Below are positions 26,313 to 35,160 of a stretch of 64,000 nucleotides of DNA, one piece after another; the first letter of the stretch is position 1; every line of letters starts with the position of its first letter. A model generated the notes under the pieces. The model had not been told where the DNA came from, did no database searches, and saw only the letters and a program-made list of their open reading frames with translations. The DNA comes from Erysipelotrichaceae bacterium (GTDB lineage: Bacteria; Bacillota_I; Bacilli_A; Erysipelotrichales; Erysipelotrichaceae), in the NCBI GenBank assembly GCA_016280635.1, contig JAEEHC010000015.1:1-64000 (forward strand), in the 5' to 3' direction. A program made the position numbers and the translations under genes.

Positions 26313-26380
26313 GTTATCAAGGGTGAAATTAACGCCTCAGTTACACTCAGTTTGCTTAACCACGTTTATTTAAGTTCTTG

Positions 26381-27871
26381 TCAGCGACTGACGGCCGGCT
26401 GGTCAACATAGCCGACAAACATGACGGCACCGTTATTGACGATGGCAAAGAAGTAGGAACTGTCGAAGTAGAGTTTCAGCGGCTCATCCGCCGGAGCAGC
26501 ACAGGTATCAACACCGATGACGGTTACCGCGGCGGCTTCCGTGCCGTTTTCATCCAGTTTCAGATGGGTCTTCTGCAGCAACAGGCTGACAAACAGATTA
26601 CCCTTATCTGACTGGCCGATGCCGGTAAGATCAGCCTTCTGACTGTCAAAGACGTCACTGAGACCGATTGCTCTTAACGGTTCTACCAGACTCTCGGAAT
26701 ATTCAATATCCAGTTTGGGCATCTTCATTTCCGCATAGCGGTATTCAGCGCCTTCCGTCAGTCTGATCAGCGTCTGATAATCAGGAATGCCGGGCTTATC
26801 CTTGGACTTGAGGGCGATGAATTTGGTTTCACCGTCATCATAGGGAAGTACGGCACCGATCCACTGCTCATCTTCCGCGACCAGCATGTTGCCCATGTCG
26901 CCGACATACTCAGCAGTAATTTTCTTTCCGGAAGCGGTGGTAAAGTCGCCGTTCTCCAGAATGGCCAGCTGGCTGGCCCAGTTTGCCTTGAAGTAAAGGG
27001 CATTGATCAGTACCATGGCCATGCTGTCACTAAGCGGTTCATCAAAGACACCGTTGATCAGCTTTCTGGTCTTATCGCTGATCCACTGGTTGATCTGTTT
27101 GTAGGTATCACCGGTGAGATTCTGATTGAAGACCTCACTGTCATATTTCTTCAAAAGGGTATCCAGATATTCCGCATTTACCCTGAATTCATCATCGGCC
27201 CACATGCTGTTGGCCAGCATGGCTTTATCCGTTTTGATGTAAAGGGGTCCGCTCTGTTTGGCTTTAAACTGACTGAGAGTCTCACCGCCGGCTCCTTCAT
27301 AGAGCATGCTCAGGGCAATTTCCAGGGAAAGCGGGGAGAAACAGATGTTCTCATTGCGGTTTATCAGCCGCTTGAAGACTTCCATGCCGATGGTATCTCC
27401 TTCAATGGCTACCGGATCATCGCTGATGTCGCGATGGCGGAAAGAAGCTTCAACGCGGTATCCGCCTTCCTTATCGGCAGTCAGGTTGAAATCAAACTTC
27501 ATCCCTTCAATGATGTAGAAACCGATAAGCGGAGTGCATTCAACGGTTTTTCCATCTTCATCAGTTATCGTGATCACCGCGGTAACTTCGTTGCTTCCCT
27601 GACTCTGAGCAGAAAGGGTCTTCTGCTCAAAATCATGACTCATGACTTCATCCGGCTTGATAAGTTCGCCGGCCTTCTGCAGTTCAGCGGTATGGACCGG
27701 CTGGTCATCGCGCATGATCTTTACGGCAATGCTCTTCAGATTCTTGCCCGTATTATTTCTTACTTCGATGCCGAAGTAAGCCTTCCCGATTTCATTTGGC
27801 TTGCTCTGGCTGCAGCCGGAAGCGGTCATCAGCATCAACGCAGCCATTAACGTAATAAGCATTTTCTTCAT
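26381..27871 (-). CDS. Secreted lipoprotein serpin with extra N-terminal domain
   Basis: Serine-protease inhibitor fold displayed on the cell surface. I use ATG 27871 (after AGAGGTGA), not the track's 27904, giving 496 residues with a lipobox signal (MTASGC). Residues about 25-150 form an unrecognised beta-rich domain; the serpin core runs from about 160 (CFSPLSLEIALSMLYEGAGGETLSQF) to the end. The hinge GTEAAAVT starts at about residue 443, which makes the loop inhibitory type; counting by the antitrypsin register puts P1 at Cys457 and P1' at Ala. Gut-bacterial serpins (siropins) block host or microbial proteases. The core is shorter than animal serpins. Target protease unknown. Confidence 0.92.
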   Translation of the reverse strand: MKKMLITLMAALMLMTASGCSQSKPNEIGKAYFGIEVRNNTGKNLKSIAVKIMRDDQPVHTAELQKAGELIKPDEVMSHDFEQKTLSAQSQGSNEVTAVITITDEDGKTVECTPLIGFYIIEGMKFDFNLTADKEGGYRVEASFRHRDISDDPVAIEGDTIGMEVFKRLINRNENICFSPLSLEIALSMLYEGAGGETLSQFKAKQSGPLYIKTDKAMLANSMWADDEFRVNAEYLDTLLKKYDSEVFNQNLTGDTYKQINQWISDKTRKLINGVFDEPLSDSMAMVLINALYFKANWASQLAILENGDFTTASGKKITAEYVGDMGNMLVAEDEQWIGAVLPYDDGETKFIALKSKDKPGIPDYQTLIRLTEGAEYRYAEMKMPKLDIEYSESLVEPLRAIGLSDVFDSQKADLTGIGQSDKGNLFVSLLLQKTHLKLDENGTEAAAVTVIGVDTCAAPADEPLKLYFDSSYFFAIVNNGAVMFVGYVDQPAVSR

Positions 27872-27917
27872 AAAAATCACCTCTCTGAAAATATAACGAA
27901 TCAAAATGTCCTTCTGT

Positions 27918-27947
27918 CCGAAAGAAAGAGGAATTTTATTTCCTCTT
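27918..27947 (-). terminator. yebC terminator
   Basis: AAGAGGAA / TTCCTCTT stem with a 6-base loop and TCTTTC on the minus strand, just after the yebC stop. Confidence 0.8.
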
Positions 27948-27955
27948 ACTTACTC

Positions 27956-28678
27956 CTAAAGGTTTTCAACGTTGTGATATACCTGCTGGACATCATCGAC
28001 GTCATCCAGGTAAGTCAGCAGTCTGTTGAGCTGGTTGCGGTCTTCCTCACTGTCCAGAGTGATGTATTCCTGAGGAAGCATCTTGTTTTCCAGAACGGCA
28101 AACTCGATCTCACCCTTATCGGCTTCCAGGGCATCCTTGGCCTTAAACAGATCCGTGGGGGCAACATAGAGGGTAACATAACCTTCATCGTCGCTTTCGA
28201 CATCCAATACGTCAACCTCAGCCATCAGCAGAGAATCAAGGACTTCTTCCTCATTGCCCTTTAAGGAGAGGATACCGGTATTGTCGTACTGATAGGAAAC
28301 GCAACCGGCCTTGCCGAGGTTGCAGTGGGCTTTATTGAAGCAGCTTCTGACTTCCGCCAGTGTCCGGTTGGAGTTGTCGGAAAGCGTATCGACCAGAATG
28401 GTGCTTCCGCCGGGTCCGAAACCCTCATAGCGGTTTTCAATGTATGCTTCAGCGTTTGAGCCTTTTGCCTTTTCAATGTTGCGTTTGATTACATCAGCAG
28501 GTACCTGAGCAGCCTTGGCTTTTTCAATGACTCTCTTCAGCGTCTGGTTCATATTGGGGTCGGGGACACCACTCTTGGCAGCCATGTAGATTTCCTTGCC
28601 ATACCGAGAGTAAATCTTTGTCTTCTTTGCCGCAGTAGCAGCCATTGAAGCTGCTCTTACTTCATGCGCACGTCCCAT
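27956..28678 (-). CDS. YebC/PmpR family regulator or translation factor
   Basis: Conserved 240-residue cytoplasmic protein. YebC-family members were described as DNA-binding regulators and more recently linked to translation of polyproline stretches. The N-terminus MGRAHEVRAASMAATAAKKTK and GVPDPNMNQTLKRVIEKAKAAQVP, then YEGFGPGGSTILVDTLSDN, are diagnostic. The start was moved from the track's 28708 to ATG 28678 behind AGGAGG. It has its own promoter and terminator, hence monocistronic. Confidence 0.95.
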   Translation of the reverse strand: MGRAHEVRAASMAATAAKKTKIYSRYGKEIYMAAKSGVPDPNMNQTLKRVIEKAKAAQVPADVIKRNIEKAKGSNAEAYIENRYEGFGPGGSTILVDTLSDNSNRTLAEVRSCFNKAHCNLGKAGCVSYQYDNTGILSLKGNEEEVLDSLLMAEVDVLDVESDDEGYVTLYVAPTDLFKAKDALEADKGEIEFAVLENKMLPQEYITLDSEEDRNQLNRLLTYLDDVDDVQQVYHNVENL

Positions 28679-28712
28679 ATTATCAAACCTCCTGTTAAAT
28701 ATGAACACAATA

Positions 28713-28741
28713 ATTATAATTACTTAGCCTTAAGCTATCAA
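28713..28741 (-). promoter_or_regulatory. yebC promoter
   Basis: Minus strand: TTGATA (28736-28741), 17-bp spacer, TATAAT (28713-28718); near consensus. Confidence 0.85.
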
Positions 28742-28778
28742 GAACTTTGTTTGCCAGCCAACTTGGAAGACCGAAAAA

Positions 28779-28812
28779 AACCATAAGAAAAGGTACATTT
28801 CTGTACCCTTTC
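28779..28812 (-). terminator. Terminator after the subtilase gene
   Basis: GGTAC / GTACC core extended by partly paired A/T arms, with TTTCTTATGGTTTTTTT downstream on the minus strand. Confidence 0.75.
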
Positions 28813-28827
28813 CTTATTTAAACCAAT

Positions 28828-31800
28828 TTAGTTGAGACCCTTTCTTCTCTTGAATAACAGGATCGCTAAGCCTAATCCGGAGATGGTCATCATGGCAATG
28901 TAGGCACCCAGATGGCTGTGGTCGCCGGTATCCGGAGTATCCGGATTAGCCGGAATGACAACGGTCTTGGTGTCAGTATAGGTCTTGCCGTCCGGTCCGG
29001 TTACGGTAGCGGTGATTTTCTTTTCGCCATCTTCCGTGCCGGTCGGTTCCTTGACGATCTCTTCAGTGATCTCAGCATTGACTTCTTCTTCGTGCTCAGG
29101 ATCTCTCTGGCAGATGAAGGTAGCGGTGGCGGCAGTATTGTCGTCATTCCAATCCCAGGTCGGTTCACCCCACAGGTGACCGAGGCCTTTAATGGTTGCT
29201 ACCGTTTCTTCATCGAGTTCGGTATTTTCATTGGCTTCGTTCTGAACGACGGTTACATCGCTGTCCAAGCAGCCCGGTTCGAATTTGATCGTAGCCAGTA
29301 CGCTGCCGGCCTCAACGCCTTCAAGACTTACGAAAGTGAAGATGATCTCGCCCTTCTCTTCGTCAACATTGAGTGAATTGAATTCCAGTTCATCGCTGGC
29401 CTTAGCGGAGACGAAAGTCAGTTCTTCCGGATCGTAGGTGATGGTATATAAGGCGTTATTCAGATTTTCGGTATCAGTGACAGTAACAGTGGTCGTCTCG
29501 TCTGCGGTCTCGGTCTCAAGGACAGTCTTCATATTGACGGCTTCAATACCTCTGATTCTCTCAGCAGCCGGTGCGGCTGACTTGATGACATCCAGAGTTC
29601 CGTACGGATTCTTGGTTCTCTGCTCGTCCTTAATTTCAGATGCATCCTTGACTTCAGCACTCTGCAGTTTTCCGTCACTGTTCTTGAACCACTGCTGGGC
29701 TCTGGCAATGATGGATGAGTTCAGCGCATCAGTATCAGCATCGTAGGATCCCCATAAAGTGGAGATGTTTTCAGTGCCGTTTAACTGTCCGACATAAACA
29801 TCGTTGATCGGAGCGCCCTCTCTGGCTTCAATGGTGGACAGGTCAATCATGTAGACTGCCTGTGTTGTGTTGTCAGCGATGAACAGGCTTTCCTTATAGC
29901 CGTCGCCGTCTTCTTCGATCTGATAGGCCATGGAGTAGGCGGTAAGGTCTTCACCGATTCTTAAGGTTGATAAGGTACCCAGCCATGTCCACTCGCATTC
30001 CTTGCCATCCTCTGTATCCTGAACGTACATCAGGCAGAGGTCGCCATCGGAATCAAGAATCATGTAGTACAGCCTGGTATTGCCGCCATTGGCGTCAGCA
30101 CCGATGTAGTCAAGAGCTACACCGTAGAAGTAGCCGCCTTCACCTAAGGCGAAGTAAGTCAGGGACTTGTCTTCACGCAGGAATTCCCAATGTCCGACTT
30201 CACTGAAGCCGCACAGGATGAACTCATTGACGGTTTCCTCACCGGTGATGTTGCTGGTCCACTTCGGAGCGGCAGCGCCATCGATGATGGCATAGGTCGG
30301 GTTGAGTGCGAATGAGAATTCGCCGTCATAGGCAAAGTCATTAGTGGCGTCATATCTGTGGAAATCATTGTCGGAGTCATTTCCGTATACCCAGTTGCCT
30401 CCGCGTCCGCCGCCGTAGAAGGCGCTGAACGGACTGCCACCCAAATCTTTCATAGACATGTCATTCAGGTCGATGGAGACGAACTTGACATCTTCGCCGA
30501 TCTGGACCTGTCCATTGATTACAGCGTCAACTGGCGTAGCTTCCAGAACGGTAACTTCACAGGTTCCATAGACGCTCGGCGTCTTATTGGAAGTAGCTCT
30601 GATCAATACTCTGCCAGGAGCAACTGCGGTAACAGTGCCTTCAGCATCTACTGTAGCAACGCTTTCATCTTCTGATGACCAGGTAACGCTCTTATCGGGA
30701 ATTACCATCGGCTTGATGGTGGTAGTGAGCTGGACGCTTTCGTTGACACCCATGATCAGCGTGGCATTGTCGGGATTGACGATGACATCAGATACTTCAT
30801 TGGGGTCAATTTCGACTTCGATAGTTTCCACGGTCTTTTCATACAGATAGATTGCTCCCGGTGTACCGTAGAAGAACGGGTAGGTCGGGTAGTAGTTCTT
30901 ATCATAGTACATGCCGTTTCTGGTTCCCTTTACTGACAGCGTGTATCTGCTGTAGTTGAAGGTATCAGCGTCATCGGCACTTGACCAGGTAACATAAGGA
31001 TAATTGGTCTGATAGTAGCCCAGATAGCTGCCATCGGCCTTGTTGGTAAAGACACCGTTGTTAACGGTCCAGAGGATTTCATCTTCTACACCGGCTTCTT
31101 CAATGTAGGTACCGAACTGATCATCAGTCTTAACGGTAACATTGCCGCTGGTGGCAAACTCATTGGTTACGTCAGCCGGACCTGAAGTCTTCAGGGCAAC
31201 ACCGGCACCGGCCTGGTTGGTATTGAGGATGATGTATTCACCTGATGCAGCCAGGTTGGCAGTGAGCTTGTAAATGGTAACTTTTTCTTCGACTGTAACG
31301 GTTCCTTCGATGTCAGCCAGCAGATAGGAATTCTGGTTGGAGGCATAGTCGCCGATGGTCAGAGTTGCGGTTTCCGGGAATTCGATTTCCGTGGTATCAA
31401 AGGTCATTTCAATGACCTGACCAGGTTCCGTCTGCTCCGGCAGTTCAAGGTATGCCAGATTGTTGCCGCTGATATCTGTAATCATTACGGCAGCGACATA
31501 CTGGTTGTCCTGGAACTTGACGGTGACCTTGGTCTTGTCTTCGGACCAGACAGGATCTTCAAGCAGCTGCGGAGCAACGGAGTCAATCATGAAGGTATAG
31601 CCTTCCATGGCGCCCTTGCCAATCTCGCCCTTTGCATAGAGGTCGACGATGTCTTCCGCGGAGATCCTGTTATCCTTGGCGTTCTTGTCAAGCATCAGTG
31701 CATAGTATTCCGGTACGGCAAACAGACCGAAGGTGAACTTGTCGCCTTCATTCAGGCCTAAATCAGCGACCTTGGCATTGAACTTCTGGGTAGAAACCTT

Positions 31801-34800
31801 GTTGTTATACCAGACGGCACCGTTGACATAGTACCAGGCACCCTGCAGGGTCTTGGCATTGCTCTTGTAGAGGATGTTGTTATCTTCGTCAAAGGCAATT
31901 CCCTGGAAGGTTCCGGCATTTCTGGTCAGGATGTAATTGATGTCGGTGATGACAGCGTTGCCGTTGATGGCAAGTCTGTCTTCCGGCCATTCATCTTCAA
32001 CGAGATAGGGGTTGCCGGAGAAGTAAGTGCTCTTGGCATCGCCCGGGTTCTTGAAGGAAAGCATGCTGGTGAAATAGTCACCGAAGTACGGATAGTTGTT
32101 GTTTCCGTATAAGTTCTTAATGGCATTGGTGTTTTCAAACATCGTCGGATCAGTCCAGCTTCCGAAGAATCCTAAGATCGGGATGCTGTAAACGGAAGCG
32201 TCGATGTAGGCATCATCAGTGGTAACACCGGTCGGAACGGCAAAGGTAAAGCCTTCAATGTAGGCACCGTTGGGATAGTATTCGTTAAGGATTTCCTTTT
32301 CTTCATCACTGAGGGTCAGCTTGACCTTGATGGTCTTGGTCTGACCGGGCAGGATGGTTACTTCGGTTTCTTCTTCAACTTCAGTGTTCAGCCACTTGAG
32401 CAGCTTGTAGGCATCAAGGGAAGTGATCTTGCCGTTGCCGTCAAAATCAGCCTTGTCCGTATTGATGTCTTCAGCCTTCAGAATTCCGGTCAGGTAATCA
32501 AGAATGGCCTGAACGTCGTTCTTATCAGTGTCGCCGTCCTTATCAACATCATAGGTATCCGGCGTATTCTTCTGCCAGTCATAGACATCGTCGGCTTCCA
32601 GTAATCTGGTCGTCTTGAGCATGTATAACTGACCCTGACTGTCGGCTCCAAGATCCTGGGTGAACAATTCGGTGAATAAGAGGTAGGTATTCGTTTCATC
32701 AGCCATGTTGGTGATGTTGAATGAGTATTCATAAACGCCATTGCGCTTGGCATCCTGACCAAGTTCGACCTTGATCTTGCCGTCAGCGTAGGAATTGGTG
32801 GCGTCTTCATTCATCGTCAGGAATGACTTGGCGGTTACGGCAGCGTAAACATCAGCCAGACCGGAACCCTGTCTGAGAATGGGAACATATGCTACGTCAT
32901 TGATCATCGGGCTGGCCGTTGACATTAACAAGCTCTGAGTAACCGTTCTCTTATTGAGACCGAGTCTTTCATCAAGGCCGGTTTCCTCAATGTACTGACC
33001 GACTACGGCGGCCAGACCGCCGACTGCCGGTGCGGACATTGAAGTTCCGCCCATGGTCTCAAAGTCGTTATCGGTCATGCCGTTTACGGACCAGATGTTT
33101 CCGCCGGGAGCGGTAATCTCCGGCTTCATTACCAGTGAGCTGGGTACGCCCCAGGAGGAGAAGTCAGTGATGACAGCATCTTCCAGTTCATCATGAACGG
33201 TAGCTTCAGCCTTTTCATAAATGACGACGGTACCGGTATAGTAATCATAACCACCAGCGGTCTTCTTTTCGCTCTGCTTCAGCACGGCGCCATCGCTCTG
33301 AAGGATGGAGACCATCGGGAAACTGCCGGTATAATCATCAAGAGCCATGTTGATGGTTCCTGGCTGGTTGTTGACAATGATCAGGGCAGCCGGGTTATAG
33401 TCGATCAGATTGTTGCCCTTTTCCACAAAGGAGAGGGATCCACGGTTGACAAGCACGACCTTGCCGGCCAGACTTTCAACCTCATTAACAGCCTGATATT
33501 CAGCAGGATCACCAATGGCATCAATGTAGACATAGTCATAAGAGCCGCTGATGGTCCATAACTTGACAGCCTTGCTTTCGGTTTCGGTGTAGAAGGACTT
33601 CAGAGAGCCGTTAAATACGATCGGTCTGCCAACGGAACCGATGTTCTCGGCCGCGGCAACGGACAGTGAATTGATATATGTGCCCGGCGAACCGGCGGTA
33701 TTCATGTTGACATCGGTATTGTAGAGATAATTGTGATATTCCATGAAGTCCGTGAAAGCGTAGTTGTTGCCGGCGGAGATGGAAACGGTCGCGCCGCAGT
33801 CTACCAGTTTGTCCATGATGGACTGGTAGCCTTCCGCAAAGGTAAAGCCGTTAGCTGAACCTAAGGAGAGGTTGATGGCGTCCGCGCCTAAGATGACGGC
33901 GTCTTCAATGGCCGCAAAATAGTCAGAGTCATAAGCTCCGCCGCCCTTGCCAAAGACCTTCATTACCAGGATCTGAGCATCCGGAGCCATGCCTACGGCA
34001 CCGGTTTCCTCAGCGGCATCAACAAATTCGCCATTATCGCCTTCAACATAGCGGTTGGCTGCGGCAATGCCGCCGACATGTGAGCCGTGTTCACCCTGAG
34101 TATCTGAATAGTGATCAGTGGTATAGTTGCCGTCAATGTAGTTGAAGGCAAACGGGATCTTCAGGTTCTTATATGCCTCTTCTGCGGATGAGATGTTATG
34201 CTTGGCAGCGGCATTATTGGCGTTGAGCTGGGGTAACAGATCAGCGATGTCGCCTTCAAACAGCAGGTCATAATCTTCAATACTCTTGCCGTCCTTGGTC
34301 AGTGAATATGCCAATGCATCCGGATTGAAGGACAGGTGGTTATGGTTGACACCGGTATCGATGATGGCAACCTTGCTTCCGGCACCGGTATAGCCAAGAG
34401 CCCAGCTCTGCGCTGCGCCGGTCATGTATTCGGAAGTAATGGCGGTATCCGGATCGGCTCCGGAGTTCTTGTCAACCTCATAGCGGTTTTCCACGAAGAC
34501 ATTGACAACACCGTCGACCTTCTTGATCTCCATGATGTCGCCATATCTGACATTGGCGGAAATGATGTTGGCGGCCAGAGTCAGGTTCCAGACGACATCG
34601 AGTGTCTTATTAAGAGCGGACTCGATTTTTCTGGTCACGGTCTTCTGCTGGCTGGCAACGACCTGACGGTAGGAGATGGCCTTTCTGTTGTGTCCGATTC
34701 CATCAAGTTCATAGCCGGCGTCAATTACTGACGGCTTGCTTAATTCGATGGAGACACGAACGATGTCATCCTTGCTGTATCTGGCTTCATTGCTCTGCGG

Positions 34801-35007
34801 CTGCGGAGCCTTGAAGCCATCAGACAGAGTCGGAACGTGGATCTTGTCCTGATCGACGGTCTGTACGGTCAGTTCAGTCTTCACATTTCCTTCATCTGTG
34901 GCAGCTGTATTATCCGGTAATGTTTCGGCTAAGGCGCTGACAGCGTTGCCGCACAATAACATTACGCTCAATAATACTGCGAAGAAACGTTTTGTTAACT
35001 TACTCAC
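28828..35007 (-). CDS. Giant secreted S8 subtilase with dockerin, Big_2, cohesin-like and wall-anchor regions
   Basis: Cell-surface serine protease of the lactocepin/C5a-peptidase type, 2,059 residues. GTG 35007 is chosen since AAAGGGG lies 7 bases upstream and a signal peptide follows (FFAVLLSVMLLCGNAVSALA). Order: prodomain; S8 Asp in VAIIDTG (about 217), His in HGSHVGG (about 307), a PA insert, and Ser in GGTSMSAPAVGG; a Fn3-like domain; a dockerin pair (DVDKDGDTDKNDVQ, DFDGNGKITSLDAY; DNA about 32390-32570); ligand-binding-like regions; Big_2 (VTWSSEDESVATVD); a cohesin-like domain (ALYTITYDPEELTFVSA); an NPDTPDTGD tail, hydrophobic helix and KRRKGLN. PDTGD departs from LPxTG. Likely degrades host or food protein; substrate unknown. 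Confidence 0.93.
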   Translation of the reverse strand: MSKLTKRFFAVLLSVMLLCGNAVSALAETLPDNTAATDEGNVKTELTVQTVDQDKIHVPTLSDGFKAPQPQSNEARYSKDDIVRVSIELSKPSVIDAGYELDGIGHNRKAISYRQVVASQQKTVTRKIESALNKTLDVVWNLTLAANIISANVRYGDIMEIKKVDGVVNVFVENRYEVDKNSGADPDTAITSEYMTGAAQSWALGYTGAGSKVAIIDTGVNHNHLSFNPDALAYSLTKDGKSIEDYDLLFEGDIADLLPQLNANNAAAKHNISSAEEAYKNLKIPFAFNYIDGNYTTDHYSDTQGEHGSHVGGIAAANRYVEGDNGEFVDAAEETGAVGMAPDAQILVMKVFGKGGGAYDSDYFAAIEDAVILGADAINLSLGSANGFTFAEGYQSIMDKLVDCGATVSISAGNNYAFTDFMEYHNYLYNTDVNMNTAGSPGTYINSLSVAAAENIGSVGRPIVFNGSLKSFYTETESKAVKLWTISGSYDYVYIDAIGDPAEYQAVNEVESLAGKVVLVNRGSLSFVEKGNNLIDYNPAALIIVNNQPGTINMALDDYTGSFPMVSILQSDGAVLKQSEKKTAGGYDYYTGTVVIYEKAEATVHDELEDAVITDFSSWGVPSSLVMKPEITAPGGNIWSVNGMTDNDFETMGGTSMSAPAVGGLAAVVGQYIEETGLDERLGLNKRTVTQSLLMSTASPMINDVAYVPILRQGSGLADVYAAVTAKSFLTMNEDATNSYADGKIKVELGQDAKRNGVYEYSFNITNMADETNTYLLFTELFTQDLGADSQGQLYMLKTTRLLEADDVYDWQKNTPDTYDVDKDGDTDKNDVQAILDYLTGILKAEDINTDKADFDGNGKITSLDAYKLLKWLNTEVEEETEVTILPGQTKTIKVKLTLSDEEKEILNEYYPNGAYIEGFTFAVPTGVTTDDAYIDASVYSIPILGFFGSWTDPTMFENTNAIKNLYGNNNYPYFGDYFTSMLSFKNPGDAKSTYFSGNPYLVEDEWPEDRLAINGNAVITDINYILTRNAGTFQGIAFDEDNNILYKSNAKTLQGAWYYVNGAVWYNNKVSTQKFNAKVADLGLNEGDKFTFGLFAVPEYYALMLDKNAKDNRISAEDIVDLYAKGEIGKGAMEGYTFMIDSVAPQLLEDPVWSEDKTKVTVKFQDNQYVAAVMITDISGNNLAYLELPEQTEPGQVIEMTFDTTEIEFPETATLTIGDYASNQNSYLLADIEGTVTVEEKVTIYKLTANLAASGEYIILNTNQAGAGVALKTSGPADVTNEFATSGNVTVKTDDQFGTYIEEAGVEDEILWTVNNGVFTNKADGSYLGYYQTNYPYVTWSSADDADTFNYSRYTLSVKGTRNGMYYDKNYYPTYPFFYGTPGAIYLYEKTVETIEVEIDPNEVSDVIVNPDNATLIMGVNESVQLTTTIKPMVIPDKSVTWSSEDESVATVDAEGTVTAVAPGRVLIRATSNKTPSVYGTCEVTVLEATPVDAVINGQVQIGEDVKFVSIDLNDMSMKDLGGSPFSAFYGGGRGGNWVYGNDSDNDFHRYDATNDFAYDGEFSFALNPTYAIIDGAAAPKWTSNITGEETVNEFILCGFSEVGHWEFLREDKSLTYFALGEGGYFYGVALDYIGADANGGNTRLYYMILDSDGDLCLMYVQDTEDGKECEWTWLGTLSTLRIGEDLTAYSMAYQIEEDGDGYKESLFIADNTTQAVYMIDLSTIEAREGAPINDVYVGQLNGTENISTLWGSYDADTDALNSSIIARAQQWFKNSDGKLQSAEVKDASEIKDEQRTKNPYGTLDVIKSAAPAAERIRGIEAVNMKTVLETETADETTTVTVTDTENLNNALYTITYDPEELTFVSAKASDELEFNSLNVDEEKGEIIFTFVSLEGVEAGSVLATIKFEPGCLDSDVTVVQNEANENTELDEETVATIKGLGHLWGEPTWDWNDDNTAATATFICQRDPEHEEEVNAEITEEIVKEPTGTEDGEKKITATVTGPDGKTYTDTKTVVIPANPDTPDTGDHSHLGAYIAMMTISGLGLAILLFKRRKGLN

Positions 35008-35094
35008 AAAATATCCCCTTTCTATTCCACGCAAAAAGCACATACGTATGAATATAACATAATTCTAAAAGACAACCGTCCTCTTTTCAACATT

Positions 35095-35142
35095 TTTTAT
35101 CAGAAATGAAAACATCCGTCAATGTTTTCGGCGGATGTTTTC
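35095..35142 (-). terminator. Hairpin after pheT
   Basis: GAAAACATCCG / CGGATGTTTTC 11-bp stem with a 13-base loop, 19 bases past the pheT stop; the U tract (ATTTCTGATAAAA) is poor, so termination may be partial. The palindrome CATACGTATG lies nearby at 35041-35050. Confidence 0.65.
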
Positions 35143-35160
35143 AGGTTTTACTTAATCGTT

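Noticed and set aside
28985-34731. Many plus-strand ORFs opposite the giant subtilase
   Set aside because: All antisense to a continuous 2,059-residue frame with clear domains.
35041-35050. Palindrome CATACGTATG upstream of the subtilase
   Set aside because: Ten bases is too short to call an operator without a second copy or a neighbouring regulator.
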